A stretch of 64,000 bases of DNA from Sandaracinobacteroides saxicola (GTDB lineage: Bacteria > Pseudomonadota > Alphaproteobacteria > Sphingomonadales > Sphingomonadaceae). Every line of letters starts with the position of its first letter. Within the stretch, counting starts at the first letter, position 1. Shown piece by piece: positions 29,320 to 39,992 of the stretch. The position numbers and the translations under genes were made by a program. Where the stretch lies: positions 1,612,001 to 1,676,000 of the forward strand of contig NZ_CP059851.1 of the NCBI RefSeq assembly GCF_014117445.1. The letters are read 5' to 3'. The notes beneath the pieces were generated by a model. It ran no database searches. It had not been told where the DNA came from and saw only the letters and a list, made by a program, of their open reading frames with translations.

Positions 29320-31110
29320 TCAGTGGCTGTCGCGCGGCAGCACCGCGGCGACGCGCTGGAAGCTCTCGGTGCCCTCCAGGATGGCACCGGTGTGGAGCTG
29401 GCCGACCTTTTCGCGGTAGAGCGCCTGCCAGGGGGTCTGCGCGGGCGGGATGCGATAGCCGCCTTCCGCTGCCAGCGCCGCGCGCCGCGCCGCCAGTTCC
29501 GCATCGCTGATGAGCACATCGACGCGGCGACGGCGCAGGTCCATACGCACCCGGTCGCCGCTTTTCAGGATCGCCAGCCCGCCACCGGCCGCCGCCTCCG
29601 GCGCGGCGTTCAGGATCGACGGGCTGCCCGAGGTGCCGGATTGGCGCCCGTCGCCGATGCAGGGGAGCGAGGCGATGCCCTCCCGGATCAGGTAGCCAGG
29701 CGCGCGCATGTTCACCACCTCGGCCGAGCCGGGGTAGCCGACGGGGCCGGTGCCGCGCATGAAGAGGAGCGTGCCGGCGTCGATGCCGAGCGCCGGGTCG
29801 TCGATTCGGGCGTGGTAGTCCTCCGGTCCGTCGAAAACGATGGCGGGGCCTTCGAAGGCGTCGGGATCGGCGGGGTTGGACAGATAGCGGGCGCGGAAGT
29901 CGGCGGAGATGACGCTGGTTTTCATCACCGCGGCATCGAACAGGTTGCCGCCGAGCACGATGAAGCCGGCATCCTTCAGCAGCGGCGTTTCGAACCGTCG
30001 GATGACGCGCTCGTCCTCGATCACGGCGTCGCGGCAATTGTCGCCGATCGTGCGGCCATTGGCGGTCATCGCGTCCTGATGAATGAGGCCGTGGCGCATC
30101 AGTTCGGCGACCACGGCGGGAACGCCGCCGGCACGGTAATAATCCTCACCCAGATATTCGCCGGCGGGTTGCAGGTTGACGAGCAGCGGCACGGCATGGC
30201 CATGGGTCTCGAAATCCGACAGCGGCAGGTCGATGCCGGCGTGGCGGGCGATGGCCGTCAGGTGGATCGGCGCGTTGGTGGAGCCGCCGATCGCCGAATT
30301 GACGACGATGGCGTTGAGAAAGGCCTCCCGCGTCAGGATATCGGAAGGTTTCAGCTGCTCGCGCACCATGTCGACGATGCGTTTCCCCGTGCGCCAGGCG
30401 ATTTCCTGCCGGTCTCGATAGGGGGCGGGGATCGCGGCGCTGCCGGGGAGCTGCATGCCGAGCGCTTCCGCCAGCGAGTTCATGGTGGTCGCCGTGCCCA
30501 TGGTGTTGCAATAGCCGGTCGACGGCGCCGACGAGGCGACCAGCGCGACGAAGCCGGCGGCGTCGATCGCGCCATTCGCCAGCATCTCGCGCGCCTTCCA
30601 CACGATGGTGCCGGAGCCGGTGCGCTCGCCCTTGTGCCAGCCGTTCAGCATCGGCCCGACCGACAGCGCGATTGCCGGGATGTCGACGGTGGCGGCCGCC
30701 ATCAGGCAGGCGGGCGTGGTCTTGTCGCAGCCGATGGTGAGGACGACGCCGTCGAGCGGATAGCCGTGCAGCACCTCGACCAGGCCGAGATAGGCGAGGT
30801 TGCGGTCGAGCGCGGCGGTGGGCCGCTTGCCGGTTTCCTGGATCGGGTGGACCGGGAATTCGATGGCGATGCCGCCGGCGTCGCGGATGCCCTCGCGCAC
30901 CCGCTCGGCAAGGACGAGGTGGTGGCGGTTGCAGGGTGACAGGTCGCTGCCGGTCTGCGCGATGCCGATGATCGGCCGGCCGGATTGCAGCTCCTGCTGG
31001 CTGAGGCCGAAGTTGAGGTAGCGCTCGATATAGAGCGCGGTCATGTCGATATTGTCGGGATTGTCGAACCAGGCGCGGGAGCGCAGCGGTGGCGGTGTGG
31101 TGGGCATCAT
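29320..31110 (-). CDS. xylD: D-xylonate dehydratase (IlvD/Edd family)
   Basis: The product has 596 residues and resembles Caulobacter XylD along its length as I remember it ([34 protein letters not shown]). The iron-sulfur cysteines are at 60, 128 and 201 ([23 protein letters not shown]). It converts D-xylonate to 2-keto-3-deoxyxylonate, third step of the Weimberg route. It is last in the leftward unit gntR-kdgK-uxuB-xylD, 32 bases after uxuB. The related L-arabonate or D-gluconate dehydratase activity cannot be excluded. It ends 12 bases from the convergent TonB receptor. Confidence 0.87.
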   Translation of the reverse strand: MMPTTPPPLRSRAWFDNPDNIDMTALYIERYLNFGLSQQELQSGRPIIGIAQTGSDLSPCNRHHLVLAERVREGIRDAGGIAIEFPVHPIQETGKRPTAALDRNLAYLGLVEVLHGYPLDGVVLTIGCDKTTPACLMAAATVDIPAIALSVGPMLNGWHKGERTGSGTIVWKAREMLANGAIDAAGFVALVASSAPSTGYCNTMGTATTMNSLAEALGMQLPGSAAIPAPYRDRQEIAWRTGKRIVDMVREQLKPSDILTREAFLNAIVVNSAIGGSTNAPIHLTAIARHAGIDLPLSDFETHGHAVPLLVNLQPAGEYLGEDYYRAGGVPAVVAELMRHGLIHQDAMTANGRTIGDNCRDAVIEDERVIRRFETPLLKDAGFIVLGGNLFDAAVMKTSVISADFRARYLSNPADPDAFEGPAIVFDGPEDYHARIDDPALGIDAGTLLFMRGTGPVGYPGSAEVVNMRAPGYLIREGIASLPCIGDGRQSGTSGSPSILNAAPEAAAGGGLAILKSGDRVRMDLRRRRVDVLISDAELAARRAALAAEGGYRIPPAQTPWQALYREKVGQLHTGAILEGTESFQRVAAVLPRDSH

Positions 31111-31142
31111 CGGTCCTGATCAGCGGTGGGAGGGGGTATAAA

Positions 31143-32489
31143 TCATATAATTTCGAGCGTCACCTGCCGTGATCCGGTCGGAGGCGGCGCCAGGGCATCG
31201 ACGATTTCGGCTTCGGCGCTTGGCGGCAGCGGCAGGGGGTCGATCAACGCCAGCATGGCCCGGACGCGATCGGCGGCGTCGCCAAGCGCGGCGGCGCGGC
31301 GGAGTTGTGCGGCGAGCGGATCGTCGAGAAGGGTTCCTACCTCCACGCAGCGGATCCAGGCGGCGACGGCGCGGGCAAGCGCCGGGGACCGCTGCCCGGC
31401 GGCGGCGCGATGGCGCAGCGGCGCGAGCAGGCGCTGCGGCAGCTTCTGCGACCCGTCGATGGCGATCTGCGCGGTGCGGTGTGGGAGCGACGGGTTGGCG
31501 AAACGCGCCATCAACGCACGGCAATAGCCATCGAGGTCGAAGCCGGCGGACAGGCGCAGCGTGGACGCGCTTTCGTGCCACAGCGTTTCGATGAAGCGGC
31601 GGCGGGCGGCATCGGCGACGAATTCGTGCACGAACGCGATGCCGGCAAGGCCGCCGATATAGGCGATGGCGGAATGGGCGCCGTTCAGCAGGCGGAGTTT
31701 CGCCTGCTCCCAAGGGCGGACATCGCTGGTGAGGTGCACGCCGAGCGCCGGGAAATCCGGGCGTTCGCCGGCGAAACGATCCTGGATCACCCACTGCCAG
31801 AAGGGTTCGGTGCGGACGGTCGCCTGGTCCTCCACCCCCAGCGCGTGGGCGACGGCGGCGACGTCCCGGGGCGTCGTGGCGGGTACGATGCGGTCGACCA
31901 TGGTCTCGGGAAAGGCGCCGCGCCGCACGATCCAGTCGGCCAGCGCCGGGTCGCTGACCTGGGCAAGAACGGCGGCCGCCAGGCGACCGCCGTTGCCGGG
32001 AAGATTGTCGCAGCTGATCGCGGTGAAAGGGGCGAGGCCGGCCGCGCGGCGCGCCGCCAGCCCCCGGGCGAGAAAGTCGGCGGCGTTGCCCTGCCCTGGC
32101 TGGTAGCCCTTTTCGGTGACCGTCAGCGTGACGAGGTGCGTGGCGGGATCGGCGAGCGCGGCCACGACCGCCGCCGGCTGTTCCGGCGCGACCAGCAGCC
32201 GCGTGAGGGCGCCGATGACGCGGGGGTCGCACCGCGGGCCGCCGGCCTCCACGAGGGTGTAGAGCCCGTCCTGCGGGTGCAGGCTGTCGCGGACGGCGGG
32301 GGAGCGCAGCGATACGCCGGTGATGCCCCAGCGTGCGTCCCCGCCGTTCAGCGCGGCTTCGAAGACGGGCGCCTGGTGAGCACGGTGGAAGGCGCCGACG
32401 CCGATGTGGACGACACCGCGGTGGATGGCGCGGCGGTCATAGCGGGGTGGCGGGCCCGGGCGGGTGCCGGGATGCAGGCGGGGGATCAC
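31143..32489 (-). CDS. uxuB: Fructuronate reductase / mannitol dehydrogenase family
   Basis: The product has 448 residues. The N-terminal Rossmann part shows VVHIGVGAFHRAHQAPVFE; the C-terminal part has KLRLLNGAHSAIAYIGGLAG with the catalytic Lys and the family's NGxHS. It probably reduces D-fructuronate to D-mannonate with NADH. Linkage to mannonate dehydratase and KDG kinase favours this over mannitol oxidation. The GTG start overlaps the kdgK stop (GTGA). Confidence 0.88.
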   Translation of the reverse strand: MIPRLHPGTRPGPPPRYDRRAIHRGVVHIGVGAFHRAHQAPVFEAALNGGDARWGITGVSLRSPAVRDSLHPQDGLYTLVEAGGPRCDPRVIGALTRLLVAPEQPAAVVAALADPATHLVTLTVTEKGYQPGQGNAADFLARGLAARRAAGLAPFTAISCDNLPGNGGRLAAAVLAQVSDPALADWIVRRGAFPETMVDRIVPATTPRDVAAVAHALGVEDQATVRTEPFWQWVIQDRFAGERPDFPALGVHLTSDVRPWEQAKLRLLNGAHSAIAYIGGLAGIAFVHEFVADAARRRFIETLWHESASTLRLSAGFDLDGYCRALMARFANPSLPHRTAQIAIDGSQKLPQRLLAPLRHRAAAGQRSPALARAVAAWIRCVEVGTLLDDPLAAQLRRAAALGDAADRVRAMLALIDPLPLPPSAEAEIVDALAPPPTGSRQVTLEII

Positions 32490-33487
32490 CGGCGGACGTC
32501 GCGGTCGCCGCGGCGGAAGGCGGCGAGCTCGGCGGCGGTGGTCAGGCTGGCGTCACCCGACAGCCCATGTTTCAGGATGGAGAGCGCAAGGCCGGTCTCC
32601 GCCGCATGGGCAAGATCGGCCGGCCGTTCGGCAAGGGCGTGCAGCACGCCGGCGGCAAAGGCGTCGCCGCCACCGATGCGTTCCACCACCGGAAACTCGA
32701 CCGCCGCCGTTTCGGCATGGCCGGCGCGGCTGTCGAGCCGGGCGGACAGGCGGTGCCGGTCGCTACCCAGGACGGTGCGGCGGGTGCCCGCGACGACGGC
32801 GAGGTTGGGGAAGGCGGCGAAGGCGGCCGCGACGGCGCGGTCATGATCGGCGACGGCGGTTTCGAGCAGCAGGGCGATGTCGCGCGCGTCGCCGAACAGG
32901 ATGTCGGCGGCGGCGGCGAGCGGGCGCAGCAAGGCGGGTGCCAGATGCTCGCGGCCGGTCCACAGGCTGGCACGGTAGTTGCCGTCGAACGCGACCGGGA
33001 TGCCGGCGTTGCGGGCGGCGGCGACGGCAGCCGATGCGGCGGCGGCGGGACCGGCGCCGAGCGCTGCGGTGATGCCGGAGAGATGCAGCCGCGACGCGCC
33101 GGCGAGCAGGGGCGGCCAACTGAAACTGTCGGCGTCGATGCCGGCGAAGGCGCTGCCGGCGCGGTCATAGACGATGTGGGCGGCGCGCAGCGAGGCGCCG
33201 GGAGTGAGGAAATAGAGGCCGAGGCGGCCATCGGCGAAGCGGCATCCCGTGGTATCGACGCCGTATCGGCGCAGGTGCTGGATCGCGGCATCACCCAGCG
33301 GGTTGGCCGGCAGGCGGGTGACATGGCGCGCCGGATGGCCGAGGCGGGCGAGCGCGATGGCGACATTGGCCTCTGCACCTGCGAAATGCGCGTTCACATA
33401 TGAATCCTGCAGCAGCATGCTGCCGGCAGGGGCGGTCAGGCGCAGCAGCAGTTCGCCGAAACAGACGACGGGACCGGTTGTGGTCAT
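32486..33487 (-). CDS. kdgK: 2-keto-3-deoxygluconate kinase (PfkB family)
   Basis: The product has 333 residues. CFGELLLRLTAP at the start and GGGDAFAAGVLHAL near the end are the two PfkB signatures, the second with the catalytic Asp. It phosphorylates 2-keto-3-deoxygluconate to KDPG for the Entner-Doudoroff aldolase. It lies between the UxuR-like regulator (18-base gap) and uxuB (4-base overlap). The KDPG aldolase is not in the window. Confidence 0.9.
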   Translation of the reverse strand: MTTTGPVVCFGELLLRLTAPAGSMLLQDSYVNAHFAGAEANVAIALARLGHPARHVTRLPANPLGDAAIQHLRRYGVDTTGCRFADGRLGLYFLTPGASLRAAHIVYDRAGSAFAGIDADSFSWPPLLAGASRLHLSGITAALGAGPAAAASAAVAAARNAGIPVAFDGNYRASLWTGREHLAPALLRPLAAAADILFGDARDIALLLETAVADHDRAVAAAFAAFPNLAVVAGTRRTVLGSDRHRLSARLDSRAGHAETAAVEFPVVERIGGGDAFAAGVLHALAERPADLAHAAETGLALSILKHGLSGDASLTTAAELAAFRRGDRDVRR

Positions 33488-33505
33488 CGCCCGACCGGGC
33501 GCGGT

Positions 33506-34258
33506 TCAGAGCGCGGCATAGCGCTGTCGTTCGGCGGCGACGCGGGCGCGGGCCTGTTCGACTTCGTGCACCTCGGTGGCGGCGAGCAGCGAATCGACGG
33601 CGCGCGAGAGGTGGGTGTGCATGGCGCGGCGGGCGGCCTCGGGATCGCGGCGGCGCAGCGCGTCGACGATGGCGCTGTGCTCGTCCTCCCGCGGGATGAT
33701 GCCGGCCTGCTGCGCCTTCAGCGTCAGCAGTTTCGTTTGTGGCGAGCGGGCGCGGGCGGCCCACAGCGCCTCGACGGTATCGACCATCACGCTGTTGCAG
33801 GTGGCGGCGGCGATCTGGACATGGAAGCGCCGGTCGGCATCTTCGGACATGACGACGTCGCGCTCGTTCTCGCGGCGCATCTCGTCCACCAGAAGTTCGA
33901 GCGCGATGATCTGTTCGGGGGTGATGCGCGCGGCGGCGAGCGCGCAGACCTCGCTTTCGAAGGCGCGGCGGGCTTCCAGCAGCTCGAACGGGCCGACGTC
34001 GGTGGCGCCCGCGGTGCCGCCGACGGGCTGGTTGGCGGTGACATACACCCCGGAGCCGACCCGCACCTCGATCAGGCCGTCGAGTTCGAGGGCGATCAGC
34101 GCCTCCCTGACCGTGGGGCGGGAGACGGCATAGGTCTGGGCGAGGTCGCGTTCCGACGGCAGGCGTTTGCCCACCGCGAACTCGCCGCGAAGAATGCGCG
34201 CGGACAGGTCCTGCGCAACCCGTTCATAGAGCCGACCGGAGGGTGCCTTTTCGTTCAT
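33506..34258 (-). CDS. UxuR/ExuR-like GntR (FadR subfamily) regulator
   Basis: The product has 250 residues: a winged helix ([20 protein letters not shown]) and [16 protein letters not shown], then an FCD domain with [20 protein letters not shown] and [12 protein letters not shown]. It leads the operon gntR-kdgK-uxuB-xylD and is divergent from manD. A TGGTCAGACCA site 14 bases from its start fits autoregulation. Its effector is probably a hexuronate or a pathway intermediate. Similar sites elsewhere in the window suggest a wider regulon. Confidence 0.87.
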   Translation of the reverse strand: MNEKAPSGRLYERVAQDLSARILRGEFAVGKRLPSERDLAQTYAVSRPTVREALIALELDGLIEVRVGSGVYVTANQPVGGTAGATDVGPFELLEARRAFESEVCALAAARITPEQIIALELLVDEMRRENERDVVMSEDADRRFHVQIAAATCNSVMVDTVEALWAARARSPQTKLLTLKAQQAGIIPREDEHSAIVDALRRRDPEAARRAMHTHLSRAVDSLLAATEVHEVEQARARVAAERQRYAAL

Positions 34259-34271
34259 ATGTCTTCCTATC

Positions 34272-34282
34272 TGGTCAGACCA
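34272..34282. promoter_or_regulatory. FadR-type operator TGGTCAGACCA between the regulator and manD
   Basis: It matches TGGTNNNACCA exactly, a form of the FadR-subfamily consensus TNGTNNNACNA. It sits in the divergent gap and could control both directions. Confidence 0.7.
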
Positions 34283-34335
34283 ATGTGGACAAGCCTGTTT
34301 TCGGCGGCTATCACGGGGTGAAGCGGGAGAGCAGC

Positions 34336-35604
34336 ATGCACGCGATGTCCGGGATGCAGGTGGCGGACGAGGTCAAGCCACGGTCGCTGCCGTGCCTGAC
34401 CATCCGGTCGGCCAAGGTGATCGTCTGTTCGCCCGGACGCAATTTCGTTACCCTCAAGATCGAGACGGATGCCGGAATATACGGCATCGGCGATGCCACA
34501 CTCAATGGCCGCGAGAAAGCGGTTGTGGCCTATCTGGAAGAGCATGTCATCCCGACGCTGATCGGGCGCGATGCCCGGTCGATCGAGGATATCTGGCAGT
34601 TCCTGTACCGGGGCGCCTATTGGCGGCGCGGGCCGGTGACGATGCGCGCCATCGCCGCGGTGGATGTGGCATTGTGGGACATCAAGGGCAAGGCGCTGGG
34701 AACGCCGCTGTATGACCTGCTGGGCGGCAGGAGCCGTGACCGCATCATGGTCTATGGTCATGCCAATGGCTCGACCATTGAGGAGACGGTGGCGGCGGTG
34801 GGTCGCTACGTCGACGCCGGCTATCAGGCGGTGCGGGCGCAATGTGGTGTGCCGGGCGTGAAGCTGGCCTATGGCGTAGGGCGCGGCGATCTTTATTATG
34901 AGCCGGCCGACAGCCAGTTGCCGACGGAAACCAGCTGGTCGACGGCCCGCTATCTGGGCTTCATCCCCAAGCTGTTCGACCGGCTTCGCGAGGTCCATGG
35001 CTTCGACGTGCACCTGCTGCACGATGGCCATCACCGGATGACCCCGCTGGAGGCGGCACAGCTGGGCCGGTCGCTGGAGCCGCACCGGCTGTTCTGGCTG
35101 GAGGATGTGACCCCGGCCGAAAACCAGGAGGCCTTCCGGCTGATCCGGCAGCATACGGTAACGCCGCTGGCTGTGGGGGAGATTTTCAACACCATCTGGG
35201 ACGCCAAGGACCTGATCCAGCACCAGCTGATCGACTATATCCGGATGACCGTGGTGGGGTCGGGCGGGATCACCCACCTGCGCCGGGTGGCCGATTTCGC
35301 CGCGCTGTGGGGCGTGCGCACCGGGGCGCACGGGGCGACCGACCTGTCCCCGGTGACGATGGGCGCGGCGCTGCATTTCGACAGCTGGGTGCCGAACTTC
35401 GGCATCCAGGAGTATATGCGCCACAGCCCGGAAACGGACGCCGTGTTCCCGCACGCCTATGGCTTCGAGCGGGGCTTCATGACGCCTGGCGAGGCGCCGG
35501 GACATGGCGTGGACATCGATGAGGCGCTGGCGGCGAACTATCCCTATCGGCCGATGCAGCTGCCCGTGGCGCGGCTGGAGGACGGGACGATGTGGAACTG
35601 GTGA
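34336..35604 (+). CDS. manD: D-mannonate dehydratase ManD (enolase superfamily)
   Basis: The product has 422 residues from ATG 34336. It resembles the Novosphingobium mannonate dehydratase as I remember it ([62 protein letters not shown]) and ends with [10 protein letters not shown] as that protein does. It removes water from D-mannonate to give 2-keto-3-deoxygluconate for KdgK. About 20 N-terminal residues exceed the usual start, so a later start near residue 20 is possible. GGGAGA precedes the chosen ATG. A strong terminator follows. Confidence 0.92.
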   Translation: MHAMSGMQVADEVKPRSLPCLTIRSAKVIVCSPGRNFVTLKIETDAGIYGIGDATLNGREKAVVAYLEEHVIPTLIGRDARSIEDIWQFLYRGAYWRRGPVTMRAIAAVDVALWDIKGKALGTPLYDLLGGRSRDRIMVYGHANGSTIEETVAAVGRYVDAGYQAVRAQCGVPGVKLAYGVGRGDLYYEPADSQLPTETSWSTARYLGFIPKLFDRLREVHGFDVHLLHDGHHRMTPLEAAQLGRSLEPHRLFWLEDVTPAENQEAFRLIRQHTVTPLAVGEIFNTIWDAKDLIQHQLIDYIRMTVVGSGGITHLRRVADFAALWGVRTGAHGATDLSPVTMGAALHFDSWVPNFGIQEYMRHSPETDAVFPHAYGFERGFMTPGEAPGHGVDIDEALAANYPYRPMQLPVARLEDGTMWNW

Positions 35605-35625
35605 GGCGCGTGTCGGGATCGTGAA

Positions 35626-35666
35626 AACGGCGGCTTTCCGAGGGGAAGGCCGCCGTTTCCTTTTTT
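35626..35666. terminator. Bidirectional intrinsic terminator between manD and the TonB receptor
   Basis: A 14-bp stem (arms 35626-35639 and 35644-35657, one U-G pair) with loop GAGG is followed by TCCTTTTTT. A preceding AAAA gives a U run for the leftward transcript too, so it serves the convergent genes on both sides. Confidence 0.9.
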
Positions 35667-35689
35667 GGCTGCCGCGGCCGGGCGGCGGG

Positions 35690-38600
35690 TCAGAAATTCG
35701 CCCGCACCCCGAAGGTCAGGTTGATGCCGTTCTTGAAGGCATTGTCGACGCGCGATTTCTCGTCGCCATATTTGCCGTCCTTCTGGCGGGCGAACTGGAA
35801 GGTCCGCGTGTTCGTCAGGTTCTGCGCGTCGATCCTGAATTCGATGTTTTTGGTGACCTTGTAGCCGGCGGAGGCATCGAGGTAGCCGCGACCGTTCGAC
35901 CAGATCTGCGTATCGATGCCGTTGTTCTGCGTCAGGAAGGAGGTGACATTGCCGCCTTCGAACTGTTCGGCGCGATAGGTGTAGGAGGCGCGCAGCGACA
36001 GCGGGCCCTTTTCGTAATAGACCGTGCCGCTGAGCGTGTATTTCGGCAGGATCCGCAACCGCTGCTTGGTGCCATCGGTCGCCGTCCAGGGCAGATCGGC
36101 GGTGCTGATCAGCGTGAGGCTGCCGATCAGGCCGAGGCCGTCGAACGGCTGCGGCAGGAAGCGGAGCTGTTGCTGATAGGCGAATTCGAAGCCCTTGACG
36201 GTGTAGCGGTCGAGGTTGACCGGACGGTTGACGGTGAAGGGCTCGTTCGGATTGACGCCATTTCCCGTGTTGATCGGGGAGGAAAAGAGCGAATCGGGAA
36301 TGCCGAGCGTGCTGAAGGGAATGTTGGTCTCGGTCTGCTGGACCGGGCGGTTGGTGATGACCTTGGTGAAATAGCCGGCGCTGAGCACGCCGCCGCGGTC
36401 GAAATACCATTCACCGATGAAATCCCAGTTGCTGGCATATTGCGGTGCCAGGTCCGGATTGCCGATGGTGATCGAGGCGATGCCCGGGTTGGGAATGCTG
36501 ACCGGGCTGGAGATCAGGCGCAGCGAGCTGCGCGTCAGCGTGCGGCCGTACAGCACCCGCGCGAGGATGGTATCCGTGACATTGTACACGGCCGAGGCCG
36601 AGGGCAGCCAGTTCTTGTAGCCGCCGCGGATGTTCACCGGTGTGGCGACGCCGGCGCGCAGGGCGAAGTTGTTGATGTCGGTGGTGGTGTCGACATAGCG
36701 CAGGCCGACATTGCCGCGCAGCGTGTTGCCGAACAGCTCGGTGCGGAAATCGGTCTGCACGAACAGGGCCTTGATGCGCTCGACCGTCTTGAAGGAGGTG
36801 CTGGCATCGAACGGCGCGGAGGCGTTGGCGCTGTCGATGTTGAGCGTGTTTTCCAGATAGTCGCGGCTGACGAACAGCCACGACGTGGGCGCATTGGCCG
36901 AGCCCTGGTTGCTGAACCCGCTGAGGTTGAGCGGGGTCAGGATCGTCTGGAAATAGGCTGCTTTCTGCGCCGGCGTGAGGGCGCCGAAGCGGCCGACGCC
37001 CGGCACGACGAACTGGCTGAGCGGATTGGCGGGGTCATTGGCGCCGTTGCCGAACGAGCTGCGCTGAAGCTCCTTCGTCGATTCGGTATAGGCGCCACCG
37101 ATCTTCAGCTTGCCGTCGAACGCGCCCCAGCCCCAATCATATTCGACGACCAGGCGGGCATTGCGCTGGAGATCCTTTTCCTGGGTGCGGAAACCGGTCA
37201 GCAACAGCTCGCGATAGCTGGTGGCGTCCAGCAGGCTGCGGTTGGTCGACAGGGTGGGAAAGAAGGGGTCGGTCGCGGAATCGAAGGTGATCGTGTGCAG
37301 CGCATCGAGGCCGTTGATGATCGCCGTGTTGTCCGACCGTTCCGCCTTGCTGCGGGACTGGCCGGCCTGCGCCACCAGGGTGAGGTCCTCCGTCAGCTTG
37401 AAGCGGCCGTTCAAGGTGATGTTGAAGAATTCCGTGCGCGACTTGGTATAGACATCGGCATTCTGCAGCGTGACGTTGCCGAAGCTGCCCTGAAGCTTGC
37501 CATTGGCATCGACGGAGGGCTTCAGCGGAACCCAGGCCGGGATGTTCGTGCTGGAGATCGCGCCGTTGCTGACCAGGAAATTGGGATTGAAGGCCGGTCC
37601 CTGCGCGATCCGGATGGAGCCGCGGGTGGGGAAGCCGAGGATGTGGCGCTGAAACTCGTCGTCGAGCTTTGAATAGAGCATGTCGAGGCTGACATCGACG
37701 CGGTCGGTCTTCCACTGCAACGAGGCGTTGCCGCCCCAGCGTTCGCGCTCGTTCTGCGTCGCCACGGAACGGAACAGCCGCGGGACGAGCGCTTCGGACA
37801 GGTCCGCGCGGGACACGCCGTTCAGGTTGGCGGCGGGGTTGGTGTAATCCAGGCGGAAGGTATCGAGGCCATTCGTGCCGCCGGGCGGCGGGGTGACGCT
37901 GGCACCGCCGCGCAGGTCGTTGAATGCAGAGTTGGGGTTGAAGCGGACGTTGGCCGCCTCGCTGTAATACATGCCGGTCGATTCGAAGCCGCCGCGACGG
38001 TTGCGGTTGCCCGACTTCGCGACGCCGATCAGGATGCCGAAATCGCCGAAGTTGCCGCTGACCAGCAGGTTGCCGCGCGGGTTCCAATATTTGGACAGCG
38101 TGTTGTACTGCCCCGACACACCACCGGAAATCTTCAGGCCGGGGCGGTCGAAGGGTTTGGGCAGGCGCAGGTTGACGACGCCGGCGACGCCGCCCTCCTC
38201 CAATTCCGCCAGCGGCGTCTTGATGACGTCGGCCCGTGCGAACAGTTCGGAAGGGAAAACGTCATAGTTGAAGTCCCGGGTGGAACCGCCGATGTTCGTC
38301 GAGGAGGTGGTCTTGATCTGCGCGCCGTTCAGCGTGGTCAGCGTGAATTCGGCGCCAAGGCCGCGCAGCTGGATGCGGTTGCCTTCGTTGCTTTCGGAAT
38401 TGCGCACCATCTCGATGCCGGGAATGCGCTGCAACGCTTCGGCGATGTTCTGCGTGGGGAATTTGCCGATATCCTCGGCGACGATCGAATCGACGACGGC
38501 GATGGCCTGGCGCTTGATGTCGAGGCCGGCCTCGAGACTGGCGCGGAAGCTGGTGACGACGATGTCGTCAGGCTCGGGCGCCGGCGGTGTGGCAGGGACC

Positions 38601-38731
38601 GGCGCGGTCGTTGCCGGCGGTTTGGACGCGGCGGGGGCGGGTTTGGCCGGTGCCGCCTGCGCGTGCAGTGGTGACACGATCATCATGGACATGGTCAGCG
38701 CGGTTGCGCCCATCAGGTGCCGTTTCACCAC
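35690..38731 (-). CDS. TonB-dependent receptor, Caulobacter type
   Basis: The product has about 1013 residues. A signal peptide ending near LHAQA is followed by an Ala/Pro-rich linker (residues 28-53), then DDIVVTSFRASLEAGLDIKR and a plug with ALQRIPGIEMVRNSESNEGN and GLGAEFTLTTLNG, then a large barrel ending NLTFGVRANF. This type is abundant in Caulobacter and sphingomonads for plant-polymer fragments. The start is GTG (38731 or 38728; the second has better spacing from GGGGAG). Flanking TGGTNNNACCA sites and xylX on the other side suggest import of xylo- or glucurono-oligosaccharides. Confidence 0.93.
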   Translation of the reverse strand: MVKRHLMGATALTMSMMIVSPLHAQAAPAKPAPAASKPPATTAPVPATPPAPEPDDIVVTSFRASLEAGLDIKRQAIAVVDSIVAEDIGKFPTQNIAEALQRIPGIEMVRNSESNEGNRIQLRGLGAEFTLTTLNGAQIKTTSSTNIGGSTRDFNYDVFPSELFARADVIKTPLAELEEGGVAGVVNLRLPKPFDRPGLKISGGVSGQYNTLSKYWNPRGNLLVSGNFGDFGILIGVAKSGNRNRRGGFESTGMYYSEAANVRFNPNSAFNDLRGGASVTPPPGGTNGLDTFRLDYTNPAANLNGVSRADLSEALVPRLFRSVATQNERERWGGNASLQWKTDRVDVSLDMLYSKLDDEFQRHILGFPTRGSIRIAQGPAFNPNFLVSNGAISSTNIPAWVPLKPSVDANGKLQGSFGNVTLQNADVYTKSRTEFFNITLNGRFKLTEDLTLVAQAGQSRSKAERSDNTAIINGLDALHTITFDSATDPFFPTLSTNRSLLDATSYRELLLTGFRTQEKDLQRNARLVVEYDWGWGAFDGKLKIGGAYTESTKELQRSSFGNGANDPANPLSQFVVPGVGRFGALTPAQKAAYFQTILTPLNLSGFSNQGSANAPTSWLFVSRDYLENTLNIDSANASAPFDASTSFKTVERIKALFVQTDFRTELFGNTLRGNVGLRYVDTTTDINNFALRAGVATPVNIRGGYKNWLPSASAVYNVTDTILARVLYGRTLTRSSLRLISSPVSIPNPGIASITIGNPDLAPQYASNWDFIGEWYFDRGGVLSAGYFTKVITNRPVQQTETNIPFSTLGIPDSLFSSPINTGNGVNPNEPFTVNRPVNLDRYTVKGFEFAYQQQLRFLPQPFDGLGLIGSLTLISTADLPWTATDGTKQRLRILPKYTLSGTVYYEKGPLSLRASYTYRAEQFEGGNVTSFLTQNNGIDTQIWSNGRGYLDASAGYKVTKNIEFRIDAQNLTNTRTFQFARQKDGKYGDEKSRVDNAFKNGINLTFGVRANF

Positions 38732-38753
38732 ATTCTCCCCTTATTTGATATTT

Positions 38754-38764
38754 TGGTATGACCA
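38754..38764. promoter_or_regulatory. FadR-type operator TGGTATGACCA upstream of the TonB receptor
   Basis: An exact TGGTNNNACCA match 23 bases upstream of the receptor start, in the divergent gap shared with xylX. Confidence 0.7.
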
Positions 38765-38841
38765 GTTTAATGACATATTGAGTATGTGGTCAAGCCTCTA
38801 TCACAGATATTCGCTGGACATGGGCAATTCACCAGCGCATC

Positions 38842-38852
38842 TGGTCTGACCA
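38842..38852. promoter_or_regulatory. FadR-type operator TGGTCTGACCA upstream of xylX
   Basis: An exact TGGTNNNACCA match 22 bases before the xylX start and 88 bases from the site ahead of the TonB receptor. Confidence 0.72.
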
Positions 38853-38873
38853 TTGCCGGGATGCGGAGCGGAC

Positions 38874-39992
38874 ATGCGTGAAATGAAAAGCGAAGACCTG
38901 CCGGTCGATGCCGACCGTGCCACCTTGCTGGGGCGGGTGTTGCTGCCGGCCGGGCCATCGCCCGTTGCGGTGCGGGACGGGCGGGTGATCGACCTTTCCG
39001 GGCAGGCGCCGACGCTGCGTGACCTGGTGGAAACCACCGCCTGGCACGGGCGCGGCGTCGATGCCGGGCCGATGGACGGGGCGCCGCTGCTCAGCCCCAT
39101 CGACCTGCAATGCGTGAAGGCGGCGGGCGTGACCTTTGCCCTGTCCGCCATCGAGCGCGTGATCGAGGAGCGGGCGCGCGGCGACGCTGCGGCGGCGGAC
39201 GCCATCCGGGGGGGACTGGAGACGCGCATCGGCAACGACATCCGCAGCGTGCGGCCGGGATCGGAGGCGGCGGCGGCGCTGAAGGCGGCACTGATTGCGG
39301 ACGGCCTGTGGTCGCAATATCTGGAGGTGGCGATCGGGCCGGACGCGGAGGTGTTCACCAAGGCACCGGTGCTGTCCACGGTGGGGCATGGCGCGGACAT
39401 CGGCATCCGGTCCGATTCGCACTGGAACAATCCGGAGCCGGAGGTGGTGCTGATCGTCAACCGCGCCGGCGTGCCGGTGGGGGCGACGCTGGGCAACGAC
39501 GTGAACCTGCGCGATTTCGAGGGGCGGTCGGCGCTGCTGCTTGGCAAGGCGAAGGACAATAATGCCTCTTGCGCGCTGGGGCCGTTCATCCGCCTGTTCG
39601 ATGCGCATTTCACGCTGGACGATGTCCGCGATGCCGAGCTGACGCTGACGATCGAGGGCAGCGACGGCTATGTGCTGCGCGGTGCCAGCTCGATGAAGCA
39701 GATCAGCCGCGATCCGCTGGAACTGGTGCGGCAGGTGATGAGCGAACATGACTATCCGGACGGCTTCGTGCTGTTTCTAGGCACGCTGTTCGCGCCGACG
39801 CAGGATCGCGACGATGCGGGCCGGGGGTTCACCCACAAGGAGGGCGATATCGTGACCATTTCATCGCCGCGGCTGGGCACGTTGCGCAATCGGGTCACCA
39901 GCTGTGGCGCGGCGGCGCCCTGGGCGTTCGGCATCTCGGATCTGATGCACAACCTTGGCGCCCGCGGGCTGCTGACGGAGGGCCGTTCGTGA
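38874..39992 (+). CDS. xylX: 2-keto-3-deoxyxylonate dehydratase XylX
   Basis: The product has 372 residues of the fumarylacetoacetate hydrolase fold. It follows Caulobacter XylX closely as I remember it: VKAAGVTFALSAIERVIEE, GLWSQYLEVAIGPDAEVFTK, GNDVNLRDFEGRSALLLGKA and FLGTLFAPTQDRD. It turns 2-keto-3-deoxy-D-xylonate into 2-oxoglutarate semialdehyde, the fourth Weimberg step. GGAG precedes the ATG at 38874; the frame upstream to 38853 is unlikely to be used. Its stop overlaps the next start (GTGA). Confidence 0.92.
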   Translation: MREMKSEDLPVDADRATLLGRVLLPAGPSPVAVRDGRVIDLSGQAPTLRDLVETTAWHGRGVDAGPMDGAPLLSPIDLQCVKAAGVTFALSAIERVIEERARGDAAAADAIRGGLETRIGNDIRSVRPGSEAAAALKAALIADGLWSQYLEVAIGPDAEVFTKAPVLSTVGHGADIGIRSDSHWNNPEPEVVLIVNRAGVPVGATLGNDVNLRDFEGRSALLLGKAKDNNASCALGPFIRLFDAHFTLDDVRDAELTLTIEGSDGYVLRGASSMKQISRDPLELVRQVMSEHDYPDGFVLFLGTLFAPTQDRDDAGRGFTHKEGDIVTISSPRLGTLRNRVTSCGAAAPWAFGISDLMHNLGARGLLTEGRS